A DNA stretch of 64,000 nt, taken from positions 56,023-120,022 of the forward strand of contig JAOPUZ010000069.1 in the NCBI GenBank assembly GCA_025966315.1, written 5' to 3'. The stretch is from Frankiales bacterium. Its GTDB lineage: Bacteria; Actinomycetota; Actinomycetes; Mycobacteriales; Jatrophihabitantaceae. A model generated the notes under the pieces. That model worked only from the letters and a program-made list of their open reading frames with translations, did no database searches and was not told the DNA's origin. Positions within the stretch are counted from its first letter, which is position 1. The number at the start of each line of letters is the position of its first letter. The translations under genes and the position numbers were made by a program. Shown here in pieces: positions 50,046 to 58,314 of the stretch.

Positions 50046-50825
50046 ATGGCCAAGCGGATCGACGCCAAGAACCTCAACATCTACTACGGCAAGTTTCTGG
50101 CCGTGTCCGAGGTCACCTTCACGATCGCACCGCGGTCGGTAACGGCTTTCATCGGACCGTCCGGCTGCGGCAAATCGACCGTGCTGCGCACCATCAACCG
50201 GATGCACGAGGTTATCTCCGGTGCGACCGTCGAAGGTGACCTGCTGCTGGATGGCGAGAACATCTACGGCGCCGGCATCGACCCGGTGGATGTGCGCCGG
50301 ACCATCGGCATGGTGTTCCAGCGGCCGAACCCGTTCCCGACCATGTCCATCTACGACAACGTGGTGGCCGGCTTGAAGTTGCAGTCGGGCCGGCTGAGGA
50401 AGTCCGAGCTGGACGAGACGGTGGAGCGGTCACTGCGTGGCGCCAACCTGTGGGAAGAGGTCAAGTCGCGACTGGCCAAGCCAGGCGCCGGCCTGTCCGG
50501 CGGCCAGCAGCAACGGCTCTGCATTGCCCGCGCCATTGCCGTCGAGCCGCAGGTGCTGTTGATGGACGAGCCCTGTTCGGCGCTGGACCCGATCTCGACG
50601 CTGGCGATCGAGGACCTCATTCAGACGCTGAAAGAGAAATACACGATCGTCATCGTCACGCACAACATGCAACAAGCGGCGCGGGTATCGGAGCGAACGG
50701 CGTTCTTCAACCTGGCTGGCGTCGGTAAGCCGGGTCAGCTGGTCGAGATCGACGACACCCAGAAGATCTTCACCAATCCGACCGACCAGCGCACCGAGGA
50801 TTACATCTCCGGCCGCTTCGGCTAG
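50046..50825 (+). CDS. pstB: Phosphate ABC transporter ATPase PstB
   Basis: The 259-residue ATPase has Walker [10 protein letters not shown] (residues 37-45), [20 protein letters not shown] at the Q-loop, signature [17 protein letters not shown], Walker [14 protein letters not shown] and the H-loop [10 protein letters not shown]. It powers phosphate uptake by PstCA. The usual phoU gene is not adjacent in this window; the next gene is convergent and of unknown function. The stop overlaps the convergent gene's stop by four bases. Confidence 0.97.
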   Translation: MAKRIDAKNLNIYYGKFLAVSEVTFTIAPRSVTAFIGPSGCGKSTVLRTINRMHEVISGATVEGDLLLDGENIYGAGIDPVDVRRTIGMVFQRPNPFPTMSIYDNVVAGLKLQSGRLRKSELDETVERSLRGANLWEEVKSRLAKPGAGLSGGQQQRLCIARAIAVEPQVLLMDEPCSALDPISTLAIEDLIQTLKEKYTIVIVTHNMQQAARVSERTAFFNLAGVGKPGQLVEIDDTQKIFTNPTDQRTEDYISGRFG

Positions 50826-51133
50826 GCCGGCTGGGCGCCGGTTTCGACTTCGAGGACCAGCGCAACCGGCCGCCGGATCAGATACCGGAAGAACACCCGC
50901 CAGGGCAGCCGCGTGATCATCTCGATGTCCTGACCCTTGACGACCGTGACCGTCAATGCCGGGCTCTTCAACCAGTCCATCGTCGCCTGCACGGTGTGCT
51001 CGCCGGGGGCCAGCTTGACCTCACCGGACTTGCCCGGTTTCAACGCCATCGCAACTTGACCGTCGACGGTCACTTCGATTTTTGCGCCGACCCCTGCTTT
51101 GTCCGGTCCGCGCCGGACCCGAATGACCGCCAT
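50822..51133 (-). CDS. Hypothetical protein (103 aa)
   Basis: I do not recognise a family. The 103-residue product has a beta-sandwich-like pattern ([47 protein letters not shown]) and ends with a mildly hydrophobic, basic part ([22 protein letters not shown]). It could be a small Ig-like or PEGA-like domain with a membrane-close tail. The ATG at 51133 has AGGAG four bases upstream, which supports it as a real gene. Confidence 0.65.
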   Translation of the reverse strand: MAVIRVRRGPDKAGVGAKIEVTVDGQVAMALKPGKSGEVKLAPGEHTVQATMDWLKSPALTVTVVKGQDIEMITRLPWRVFFRYLIRRPVALVLEVETGAQPA

Positions 51134-51665
51134 GGAGCTCCTGTCGTCGATGCACGGACCGTTCATGGCCCCGCGACAGCCTAATCGGGCGCGCATTCTG
51201 GTCTGCCGTGACTGGCAACGGAGCTACGAAGCGACTCACCAGTCTGCGCGAGATCATCGAGAGATCCGTTGTACGGCGCTATCCGCCATTGCGCGTGCCG
51301 CGCTTGATGCGCTGGCATCATCCCAAGCGCCGACCTAGAAGGCACACTCGTAGAATCCCGCCTCCATGAAGGCGAAGCTCCTCGGAAATGCTGAGGCACG
51401 ATTCTTGAACACGTCACGTACCCAACTACGTTCATGGTTTCAGGTCCGCGGGTGGAACATGCGGGTAGTCCACGCTAATTGCCCTATACGACATAACGGG
51501 CTCACGCGTGGCGCGATGCCAACTGTTGACCCGATCGAGGGAGAGTCCTGAGGTCCACAAAGGTGGAGTTAAGGCTCGCTGATCGATCATGATCGGCTCC
51601 TAGCAGTCAAGGCCGTCGACGGTAATCCCTCCGTTACAGCGGGAGACGATGCGGCTTTGGTCGCG
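51134..51665. other. Gene-poor, lower-GC stretch
   Basis: About 530 bases with no confident gene. Small frames exist on both strands (for example 51366-51551 plus, 61 codons), but none has a ribosome site or recognisable protein pattern. The stretch 51340-51560 looks less GC-rich than its neighbours and lies beside the 13E12/HNH gene. It may be a decayed remnant of inserted DNA. Confidence 0.4.
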
Positions 51666-51715
51666 CGGATCAATGGGCGTGATTGCGGATCAATGGGCGT
51701 GATTGCGGATCGGTG
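51666..51715. repeat. 20-bp tandem duplication at the 3' end of the HNH gene
   Basis: The 20-base unit starting GCGGATCAATGG covers 51666-51685 and 51686-51705, and GCGGATC begins a third copy at 51706. It overlaps the last codons (IRNHAH) and stop of the gene at 51690-53192, so each copy carries a potential stop codon. Confidence 0.85.
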
Positions 51716-53192
51716 TCTGCGTGGGGTCCCGCCAGGCCGGAGGGACGAAGTGCGGAACGTCGTTGACCATGAGCATGGTCCAGCCCTCGGTGTCGATGCG
51801 GCGGTGGTGAACCGCACATAGCAGGGCCATGTTGTAGACGGCAGTTCGGCCATGGTGGCGCCAGGCCCGCACGTGATGTCGCTGGGTCCAGTGCGGCGGA
51901 GCTGTACACCCGGGGAAACTGCAACCTTTGTCCCGCGCGACCAAGGCCAAAGTCTGACCGTGGCTGGCGATGCGCCTGGTCCGGCCGTAGTCCAGCACAC
52001 CACCGTGGGAGTTGTGCACGATCCAAGCGATTGCCGACTCATCCGCCAGTCGCAGTGCTTGATTGACGGTCAGCCGCTGCCCATAGCCGGTGGTGGCCAG
52101 ACCGGTCTTGGTCTCGAACTGTTCGGCCGTCATCGTGATCAATACCGTGGCCGGGATACCGCCCGAGCCGGGTAGCTCCCCGGCCCGCAGAGATCGTTGA
52201 CAGACCTGTCCCAACGCATCGTGAAGCCGCTGAGCCGCTGACCGGTCATCGACGAGCACCAACTCTGGCACCGCCACCATTGGCGGCCGGTCGCTGGCCG
52301 ACTGGTCCTCGGTAGTCGGATCGCTTGCGAACGAGTATTGGTCCACCTCGCCAACATCGACGTCGCTAACGCCATCGTGAGCCAACGGACCGCCCGCTGA
52401 ATCGTCGTCACCGGCGGACTCCTCAGCCGGTGACGAGGCGGTCTTGGCGGGGTCGATTTTGCCGGTGGCGGTGCCGGTGGTGTTTGGGGCGGCCAACGAG
52501 TGAAAGACGGCCATCGCGGCCGCGCCCGTCGCCGCGTCCAACAAACCCCGGATCGCGACCATCCCGTCGTATTGCGGAGTCAGCGTCAAGAACCGGCGAC
52601 GCTGCTGGTCCCGCTCATCACTCAGCGTCCCATCGGGATCCAAAGCGTCCCGCAGCCCGCGCGCGTAACCGGCCAACTGTTCAGCATTGATCCGCAGCGC
52701 GTGGCCGGTTAGGTCCTGCTCCGCGAAATCGGCCAGCTCTACCGGCAGACTCGCCGGCAACCTGCTCAGCATCGACACAATCACGTCCACCTGGGCTGCA
52801 TCCACCAGGCCCGCGACATGCGCCGGCGCCAACACCGGCCGCAGCGGCCCCAGCACTTGGCCGGTGACCATCAGCCGCGGACCCAACTGCGTGGCTCGCG
52901 TCACTCGACGCCGCGCGACCCGAGGCGGGACATTCCACAAACCGCTCAGCAACGCCGCCGTACTGCTAACCACCAGTCGTCCGGCCAGATTCTGCTGCTC
53001 CGCCTGTGCCACCACGGCTACGTCCAACGCCGCCACCCGCCGAGCTGATGCCTCCAAAGATCGGATCACGGCCAACTGGGCATCAACATCCAACCCAGCC
53101 CAGCTCGCCGATCCCAGCAGCTCCGTCAGCTCAGCCAATTTCGCCGCCAGCACCACGACCGACTCGGTTGTGCTCGTTTGCCCCGTATCCAT
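51690..53192 (-). CDS. 13E12 repeat family protein: DUF222 plus HNH endonuclease
   Basis: The 500-residue protein has a DUF222 region (about residues 20-350, including NVPPRVARRRVTRATQLGPRL and LTPQYDGMVAIRGLLDAATGAAAM) and a C-terminal HNH nuclease motif (about 420-470, CSFPGCTAPPHWTQRHHVRAWRHHGRTAVYNMALLCAVHHRRIDTEGW). Residues 245-315 form a Ser/Asp/Glu-rich linker. This domain pair is multicopy and often mobile in actinobacterial genomes, and in M. tuberculosis REP13E12 copies serve as phage attachment targets. Its function is unknown. The 3' end carries a 20-base duplication. Confidence 0.88.
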   Translation of the reverse strand: MDTGQTSTTESVVVLAAKLAELTELLGSASWAGLDVDAQLAVIRSLEASARRVAALDVAVVAQAEQQNLAGRLVVSSTAALLSGLWNVPPRVARRRVTRATQLGPRLMVTGQVLGPLRPVLAPAHVAGLVDAAQVDVIVSMLSRLPASLPVELADFAEQDLTGHALRINAEQLAGYARGLRDALDPDGTLSDERDQQRRRFLTLTPQYDGMVAIRGLLDAATGAAAMAVFHSLAAPNTTGTATGKIDPAKTASSPAEESAGDDDSAGGPLAHDGVSDVDVGEVDQYSFASDPTTEDQSASDRPPMVAVPELVLVDDRSAAQRLHDALGQVCQRSLRAGELPGSGGIPATVLITMTAEQFETKTGLATTGYGQRLTVNQALRLADESAIAWIVHNSHGGVLDYGRTRRIASHGQTLALVARDKGCSFPGCTAPPHWTQRHHVRAWRHHGRTAVYNMALLCAVHHRRIDTEGWTMLMVNDVPHFVPPAWRDPTQTPIRNHAH

Positions 53193-53296
53193 AAGGCAAA
53201 ACTACGAGGTGCCTCTGACAGTTCTTGTCCCATAAATGACCAGATCGGGTCCGAGTAAGAAAACTGCCCTGAAATCGATCGAACGTTGCCCGAATG

Positions 53297-53378
53297 GGCA
53301 GGCGCGGATATCAGGCAGGCGCGGATACCAGGCAGGCGCGGATATCAGGCAGGCGCGGATATCAGGCAGGCGCGGCTA
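53297..53378. repeat. 17-bp tandem repeats (4.8 copies)
   Basis: Units GGCAGGCGCGGATATCA lie at 53297, 53314 (ATACCA variant), 53331, 53348 and a partial one at 53365-53378. The last copy contains the stop codon of the adaptor gene that ends at 53376. It fills the gap between the efflux operon and the upstream region of the HNH gene. Confidence 0.85.
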
Positions 53379-55358
53379 GCCGCCCGGACGCCCAGCGCCA
53401 CCAGTTCCACCAGTTCCACCAGTTCCACCAGCAAAGCCGCCGCCGGTCGCGCCCGCGCCGCCGAATCCGGCGGTCCCCCCGCCGAATCCGGCGGCGCCCC
53501 CGACGCGGCCGGTCGTGGTGGTGGTCGACGCGGTAGGCAACGGGACGGAACGGTCGGCGATGACAACCTGCTGCCCTAGGGCAAGGCCCTTGGACACCTC
53601 GGTTCGTGCACTGCCGACGACACCAACGGTCACGAGGGTTCGTTGGGTCGTTTTGCCTTGCGGGACCGAGACGGTCGCGACGCCGGTGGCCAGGCTCGAT
53701 ACCGCGCTGTTCGGCACGGTAAGGACATTCTTGGCCGTCGCGATGACAATGCTGACCCGGGCGCGAGCCCCGGTGGTGAGCGCCGCGGACGGTTTCGTCA
53801 CCGTCACAACCACCGGATACGTCGGGGTGGAACCGGTAGTCGATGATGTCGGCAGCAAGCCGATCGAGGTGACCTTTCCGGTCACGGACGCCGTCGCACC
53901 GTCAGCCGTCACTTGCGCCGACTGACCCACTTTTACCTTACGAATGCTGGCCAACGGTACATCGACCGTGATCTTGGCCGAGCCCGCTCCGGCGATCACG
54001 ATCGCGGTGCTGGAGCTCGCGGTGGATCCCGCGATCATGCCGACCGAGGCCACCGTCCCAGAAATCGGCGCGGTGAGCACTGATGCGGTCAGGTTTTGCT
54101 GTGCGGTCGTCAGCGCCGTTTGTGCCGTAATTACCGCCGCCTCGTCAGTATCAGCCTGGCCCGCAGAGTTCTGGGTGGAATTCGTCCCGCCGGACGAGCC
54201 CGATCCGGTGCCGGTCGCCGCTGATGTACCCGTTGTGCCTGAGCGGGAGCCGGTGCTCGAGTTTGAACTCGACGACGTACCGGTACCTGTCGAGGAGCTA
54301 CCAGAAGCACCACGCGAACCGCTGCCCGACGAACCGCTGCCCGACGAACCGCTGCCCGATGAACCGCTGCCCGATGTCGCTGCGCTTGCTTGCTCAGCCA
54401 ATGCTTTCGACAGCGAGACCGCCAACTTGGAGGCGGACGCTTGATCTGTGGACGTCGCGCTCTGCGCAGCTTGCACCTTGGTTATCGCCGCGAAGCAAGC
54501 GGTCAAATCTGCCGTGGCCGCGCCGCTGGCCGACGTGGCCGGCGCCGACGGCGTGGTGGACGCAGTCGCGGAGGAGCTTGCTGACCCGGTGGGGGTAGCC
54601 GTCACGGACGGCGTTGCGCTCACAGAGCTGCTCGACGCGGTGGCCGCCGCCGCACACGTAGCTTGGGCGGCCGAACTAGCCGATGCCGCGGCGGCCAGAT
54701 CCGCCGTTACCTTCTGCTGCGCCGTGTCCAGTTGCTTCTGCAGTTGAGCGATCGCGGCCGCACCCTTGTCGCCGTTGGGTGGTGCCGCCGTAACCGGCTT
54801 CGTGCCAGCCGACTTCGTAGTCGTGCCAGCCGACTTCGTAGCCGTAGCAGCCGGCGTCGCAGTCAGAGTCGGAGTCGGAGTCGGAGCGCTGCTGCTGGTA
54901 ACACTGGTGGCCGAAGTTAGCTTGGTGGCCGTCACGCTCGCAGTGGTTTCCGACGCGCTGGTGGTGGCTGCCGTCGCGACGGCAGCGGCGTCCGTCTCCT
55001 GATTTGCCTTGGCCTGAGCCAGTGTCGCCTGGGCGGCCAGGACGGAATCAGTCAATGGTGTCGTTTCCATGGTGGCCAATGTCTGGCCCGCGCTCACCTG
55101 CTCGCCGACGGTGACTCCGACCGTGGCAACAGTGCCCGAAACCGGGAAGGTGGCCGACTTCTGTTCGGCCAGCGAAACCGACCCGGTCAGCGTCAGCAGT
55201 TGCTGCACGTCCGCGCGGGTGACCGAAGCCGTGACCAGTTGGTCACCGCCACCGGATCTGGTTACCGCGTAAGCAGTGGCGCCGCCGCCGGCGAGGATGA
55301 GTACGACCAGCACCGGCAACCCTCGACGAAACCACTTACGCTTGCGGCGGTCAGCCAT
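53376..55358 (-). CDS. Efflux periplasmic adaptor (HlyD/MacA-like) with large Ser/Thr/Ala-rich insert
   Basis: This 660-residue membrane-fusion-type protein has an N-terminal anchor (GLPVLVVLILAGGGATAYAV). Half of the lipoyl/barrel-sandwich domain comes next (VSLAEQKSATFPVSGTVATVGVTVGEQVSAGQTLATME); the other half lies far downstream (TAPISGTVASVGMIAGSTAS). Between them lie about 280 residues rich in Ser, Thr, Ala and Gly instead of a normal helical hairpin, including four GSSGS units from a 15-base repeat (54316-54375) and a 21-base repeat near 54801-54841. A beta-barrel part and a C-terminal Gly-Phe-Gly tail follow. The ATG at 55358 overlaps the lipoprotein gene by eight bases. It should bridge the MacB-like pump to the outside. 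Confidence 0.85.
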   Translation of the reverse strand: MADRRKRKWFRRGLPVLVVLILAGGGATAYAVTRSGGGDQLVTASVTRADVQQLLTLTGSVSLAEQKSATFPVSGTVATVGVTVGEQVSAGQTLATMETTPLTDSVLAAQATLAQAKANQETDAAAVATAATTSASETTASVTATKLTSATSVTSSSAPTPTPTLTATPAATATKSAGTTTKSAGTKPVTAAPPNGDKGAAAIAQLQKQLDTAQQKVTADLAAAASASSAAQATCAAAATASSSSVSATPSVTATPTGSASSSATASTTPSAPATSASGAATADLTACFAAITKVQAAQSATSTDQASASKLAVSLSKALAEQASAATSGSGSSGSGSSGSGSSGSGSRGASGSSSTGTGTSSSSNSSTGSRSGTTGTSAATGTGSGSSGGTNSTQNSAGQADTDEAAVITAQTALTTAQQNLTASVLTAPISGTVASVGMIAGSTASSSTAIVIAGAGSAKITVDVPLASIRKVKVGQSAQVTADGATASVTGKVTSIGLLPTSSTTGSTPTYPVVVTVTKPSAALTTGARARVSIVIATAKNVLTVPNSAVSSLATGVATVSVPQGKTTQRTLVTVGVVGSARTEVSKGLALGQQVVIADRSVPLPTASTTTTTGRVGGAAGFGGGTAGFGGAGATGGGFAGGTGGTGGTGGAGRPGG

Positions 55359-56322
55359 TGCGGCCGCCGGCGATGGTGCAGGTTCCGTTCTGCTTGGCAC
55401 TGACCGCAACTGCCGTAGCCGCGATAGCCCCGGTGTCGTCGGACTTCCCGAGGGCAGTCACGCAGACGCCGACCTTGAACGCTGCCTTCGTCGCGGCAAC
55501 CGCCTTTGTATAGGTCGTCGTCCCCGTCGTGGTCACCGTGACGTTCGTGGGCGCGGCCGACGGTGACGCAGACGATCCGTTACGGAACGCCCCGGGTGCT
55601 ACCGCGACGACAAAGGTCGATCCCGATACCGAGGTCACCTTGCCGCTCGCGCCGCCCCCGCCAAAGCCCGCGCCACCGGCGCCGCCTCGGTTGAAGCCCC
55701 CCGAACGGCTACCACTGGGCTGCGGGTTGGCACCGGACGCGCTCGTCCCGCCGGATGCCCGGTTGCCGAAGCCGCCCCCGCCGCCTGCCCCGCCAAAGCC
55801 CGTGCCGCCAGCGACCGTGCAAGCCCCGTTCACCGGCTGGGAAATCTGGACCGTCGCGGCCGTGACCGCGGTCGGCTGGGTAGCAGCCGATCCAGCGGAT
55901 CCTGTCGGCGCTCCGCTGGCCGAGGCACTGCGCGCCGGGCGAGCGGACACGCACACGCCGACCGTCACCGCGCTCCGCGTCCCGGCCACCGTATCCGTGA
56001 TCTTGGTCGTGGACGAATAGGTTACGGCCGTCTGGGATTGGGTGCTCTGCACCTGCATCGTGTCCCCGCTGAGGGACACCAGTTCGCCCGTCGCGCCCGG
56101 GAAGTTCGCGCCTGCGGCGCCACCGCCCCCAGCTCCGCTGCCGCTCGCAGCCTGGGCCGACGTCGCGCCGTCGGCCGCCGGGGCGCTGGCGGGGGTGCTC
56201 TTACCGCCACACGCAGTGAGCAGCAGAGCGGCTGTCAGCACCGCTGCACCCACGATGACGGTAGGCCCGCGACCGCCAAGTCGCAGGCGATCGATTGCGG
56301 TGCGGGGACGTGGTTCGGGCAC
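55351..56322 (-). CDS. Lipoprotein with two DUF5666-like repeats and a Gly-rich centre
   Basis: The 323-residue protein is a lipoprotein: hydrophobic segment and lipobox LLLTAC at about residue 38. Two similar beta domains follow: GELVSLSGDTMQVQSTQSQTAVTYSSTTKITDT ... VGVCV and GKVTSVSGSTFVVAVAPG ... VGVCV, both like DUF5666, each with a Cys before ACTVAGG or GTCTIAGG. The centre (about 195-250) is rich in GFGG and Asn/Ser. I use the GTG at 56322, which has GAGGAG six bases upstream. Its place inside the efflux operon suggests a partner of the adaptors or of the cell wall; the exact role is unknown. Confidence 0.75.
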   Translation of the reverse strand: MPEPRPRTAIDRLRLGGRGPTVIVGAAVLTAALLLTACGGKSTPASAPAADGATSAQAASGSGAGGGGAAGANFPGATGELVSLSGDTMQVQSTQSQTAVTYSSTTKITDTVAGTRSAVTVGVCVSARPARSASASGAPTGSAGSAATQPTAVTAATVQISQPVNGACTVAGGTGFGGAGGGGGFGNRASGGTSASGANPQPSGSRSGGFNRGGAGGAGFGGGGASGKVTSVSGSTFVVAVAPGAFRNGSSASPSAAPTNVTVTTTGTTTYTKAVAATKAAFKVGVCVTALGKSDDTGAIAATAVAVSAKQNGTCTIAGGRNG

Positions 56323-56375
56323 GACATACTCCTCGGGATGAACGGTGGGTCGGATCAGAGGCAGAAAGTTCGGGA

Positions 56376-57605
56376 TCATTCGCTGCGTAACGCGTCGATC
56401 GGGGACAGCCGGGCTGCCCGCGCCGCTGGGTAGACGCCAGCGAACAAGCCGATTATCAGGGCCACCACCACCGCGAGCACGGCAGCGCTGGGTGAGATCT
56501 GTACGGGCTGATTGATGAAATGCGGTAGCCCAACGGAGCAACCGATCCCGAGCAGCAGGCCGAGTAGCCCGCCGCCGAGACCGAGCACGCCAGCCTCGAC
56601 GATGAACTGGCGCCGGACCGCGGACGGTGTCGCACCCAGTGCCTTGCGCAGGCCGATCTCACGGACGCGTTCACTGACCGACACCAGCATGATGTTCATG
56701 ACGCCGAGCCCGCCGACCAGCAGGCTGATGCCGGCCACCCCACCCAGCAGCACCGTCAACGTGCGATCAGTTGCCGTGGCGGTCGCGACCAGCGATTGCT
56801 GGCTGCTGATAGTGAAGTCCGCGTTCGCCACAGTCACGCCGTGCGCGGTCGCCAACGCCGCCTGCGCTTCCTGATAGGCCGCGGACAGCGAATTCTGGCT
56901 GACCGCCTCGACGTACAGCGTGGATACGGAATCCCGGTTGGTGCCGGTCGCAATCCGGCTCGCATAGGTGGTTTGTGGGATCAAGGCCTGATCGTCCTCA
57001 TCCGTGCTGGACGAGGACGAGCCGACCGAGTCGAGGACGCCGATCACCGTCACCGTCGTGTTGTTCACGGTGAACGTCTGCCCTACGGCACTCTGCGCGC
57101 CGAACAATTCGGTGGCCGTGGTCGGACCGAGGACGGCTACCGGCCGTGCCTGGTTCAGGTCGTCCTGGGTCAGGAAACGTCCCGCCGACACCGTCCGGGC
57201 TCGAACCGTGAGCCAGTCGGGAGTGGTGCCGACGACGCTGCTGGTCCAGTTCGTGGTGCCGGCGACCAAGGACGCCGACGTGGTCGACACCGGAGCGACG
57301 AGCGCGATGTCCGGCGCGATGTCGGAGGTGGACAGCGCGACCGCGTCCTCCGTCGTCAGCGTGGATGCCGTCCCGCGACCGCCTCGCACACCAGCCGTGG
57401 TCGTGCTGCCGGGCGAGATGATCAACAGGTTGCTGCCGAGCTTGTCGATCTGGCTGCGAACCTCCGCCTGTGCGCCCTTGCCGAGGCCGACCGTGACGAT
57501 TACGGCGGCAATGCCGATCAGGATGCCCAGCATCGTGAGCATCGAACGCAGCCGGTGGGACCGGATGGCTTCCAGCGCGGTCCGCAGTGTGTCGGAGTAG
57601 CTCAT
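56376..57605 (-). CDS. MacB-type ABC transporter permease (FtsX superfamily)
   Basis: The 409-residue permease has the MacB layout: one N-terminal helix (LTMLGILIGIAAVIVTVGLGKGAQ), a large extracytoplasmic domain (about residues 40-270, with TTTAGVRGGRGTASTLT and VIGVLDSVGSSSSSTDEDD), and three C-terminal helices with SVSERVREIGLRKALGATPSAVRRQFIVEA. MacB-like transporters act as mechanotransmission pumps for peptides, lipids or drugs. The ATPase gene lies 13 bases upstream. Cargo is unknown. Confidence 0.92.
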   Translation of the reverse strand: MSYSDTLRTALEAIRSHRLRSMLTMLGILIGIAAVIVTVGLGKGAQAEVRSQIDKLGSNLLIISPGSTTTAGVRGGRGTASTLTTEDAVALSTSDIAPDIALVAPVSTTSASLVAGTTNWTSSVVGTTPDWLTVRARTVSAGRFLTQDDLNQARPVAVLGPTTATELFGAQSAVGQTFTVNNTTVTVIGVLDSVGSSSSSTDEDDQALIPQTTYASRIATGTNRDSVSTLYVEAVSQNSLSAAYQEAQAALATAHGVTVANADFTISSQQSLVATATATDRTLTVLLGGVAGISLLVGGLGVMNIMLVSVSERVREIGLRKALGATPSAVRRQFIVEAGVLGLGGGLLGLLLGIGCSVGLPHFINQPVQISPSAAVLAVVVALIIGLFAGVYPAARAARLSPIDALRSE

Positions 57606-57618
57606 GACCGTCCCCCGT

Positions 57619-58314
57619 TCATCGGGCGCCCGCCGGGTCGCGCTGGTCGACCTGACCGTCTCGGATCCGGATCACCCGGCCGGCGACCGCGGCAACCTCG
57701 GCCTCGTGGGTGATCAGGACGATCGTGCGACCGGCCTGGTGCAGCTCTGCGAACAGGGTCAGGACGTCCTCGGTCGAGCGTGAATCGAGGTTGCCGGTCG
57801 GCTCATCAGCCAGGATCATGGCCGGGTCCGTGACCAGCGCCCGCGCCACGGCGACGCGTTGCTGCTGGCCACCGGACAGCTGGCCCGGCTTGTGATCGAC
57901 CCGGTCGGCCAGCCCCACTCGTTCCAGCGCGCGCAGCGCCCGGGTCTTGCGCTCGGCCCGGGACAGCCCGGCGTAACCGAGCGGCAGTTCGACGTTGCGC
58001 CACGCGGGCAGGCTGGTCAACAGGTTGAACTGCTGGAACACGAACCCGATTCGGCGATTGCGGACCTGGGCGAGTTCCACCTCGTCCATGCCGCTGACGT
58101 CGACCCCGGCGAGCTCATAGGTGCCCGACGTCGGCGAGTCCAGGCAACCGAGGATGTTCATGAGGGTGGACTTGCCCGAACCGGATGGGCCCATGATCGC
58201 GACATACTCGCCCTCCTCGATGCTCAGGCTGACGTCGTGGACGGCGTGCACCTCGACGGCGCCACCGAAGTACGTCTTGCGCACGTCACGCAATTGCAGG
58301 ATCGGGACGGTCAT
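57619..58314 (-). CDS. MacB-like ABC transporter ATPase
   Basis: The 231-residue ATPase of the LolD/MacB group has Walker A GPSGSGKST, IGFVFQQFNLL at the Q-loop, signature [16 protein letters not shown], Walker B MILADEPTGNLD and VLITHEAEVA. It powers the permease encoded downstream. Its ATG overlaps the adaptor stop by one base (TGATG), so adaptor, ATPase and permease are synthesised together. The C-terminal tail is short and basic. Confidence 0.95.
   Translation of the reverse strand: MTVPILQLRDVRKTYFGGAVEVHAVHDVSLSIEEGEYVAIMGPSGSGKSTLMNILGCLDSPTSGTYELAGVDVSGMDEVELAQVRNRRIGFVFQQFNLLTSLPAWRNVELPLGYAGLSRAERKTRALRALERVGLADRVDHKPGQLSGGQQQRVAVARALVTDPAMILADEPTGNLDSRSTEDVLTLFAELHQAGRTIVLITHEAEVAAVAGRVIRIRDGQVDQRDPAGAR

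Noticed and set aside
51366..51551. 61-codon frame as a possible gene
   Set aside because: No ribosome site, no recognisable motif and atypical codon use; more likely part of a degraded stretch.
51690..53192. Prophage or mobile intron marker
   Set aside because: An HNH/DUF222 protein alone is not enough: no integrase, terminase or intron structure was seen around it.
53297..53378. CRISPR-like array or integration site
   Set aside because: The 17-base units are contiguous without spacers; no integrase or tRNA lies nearby.
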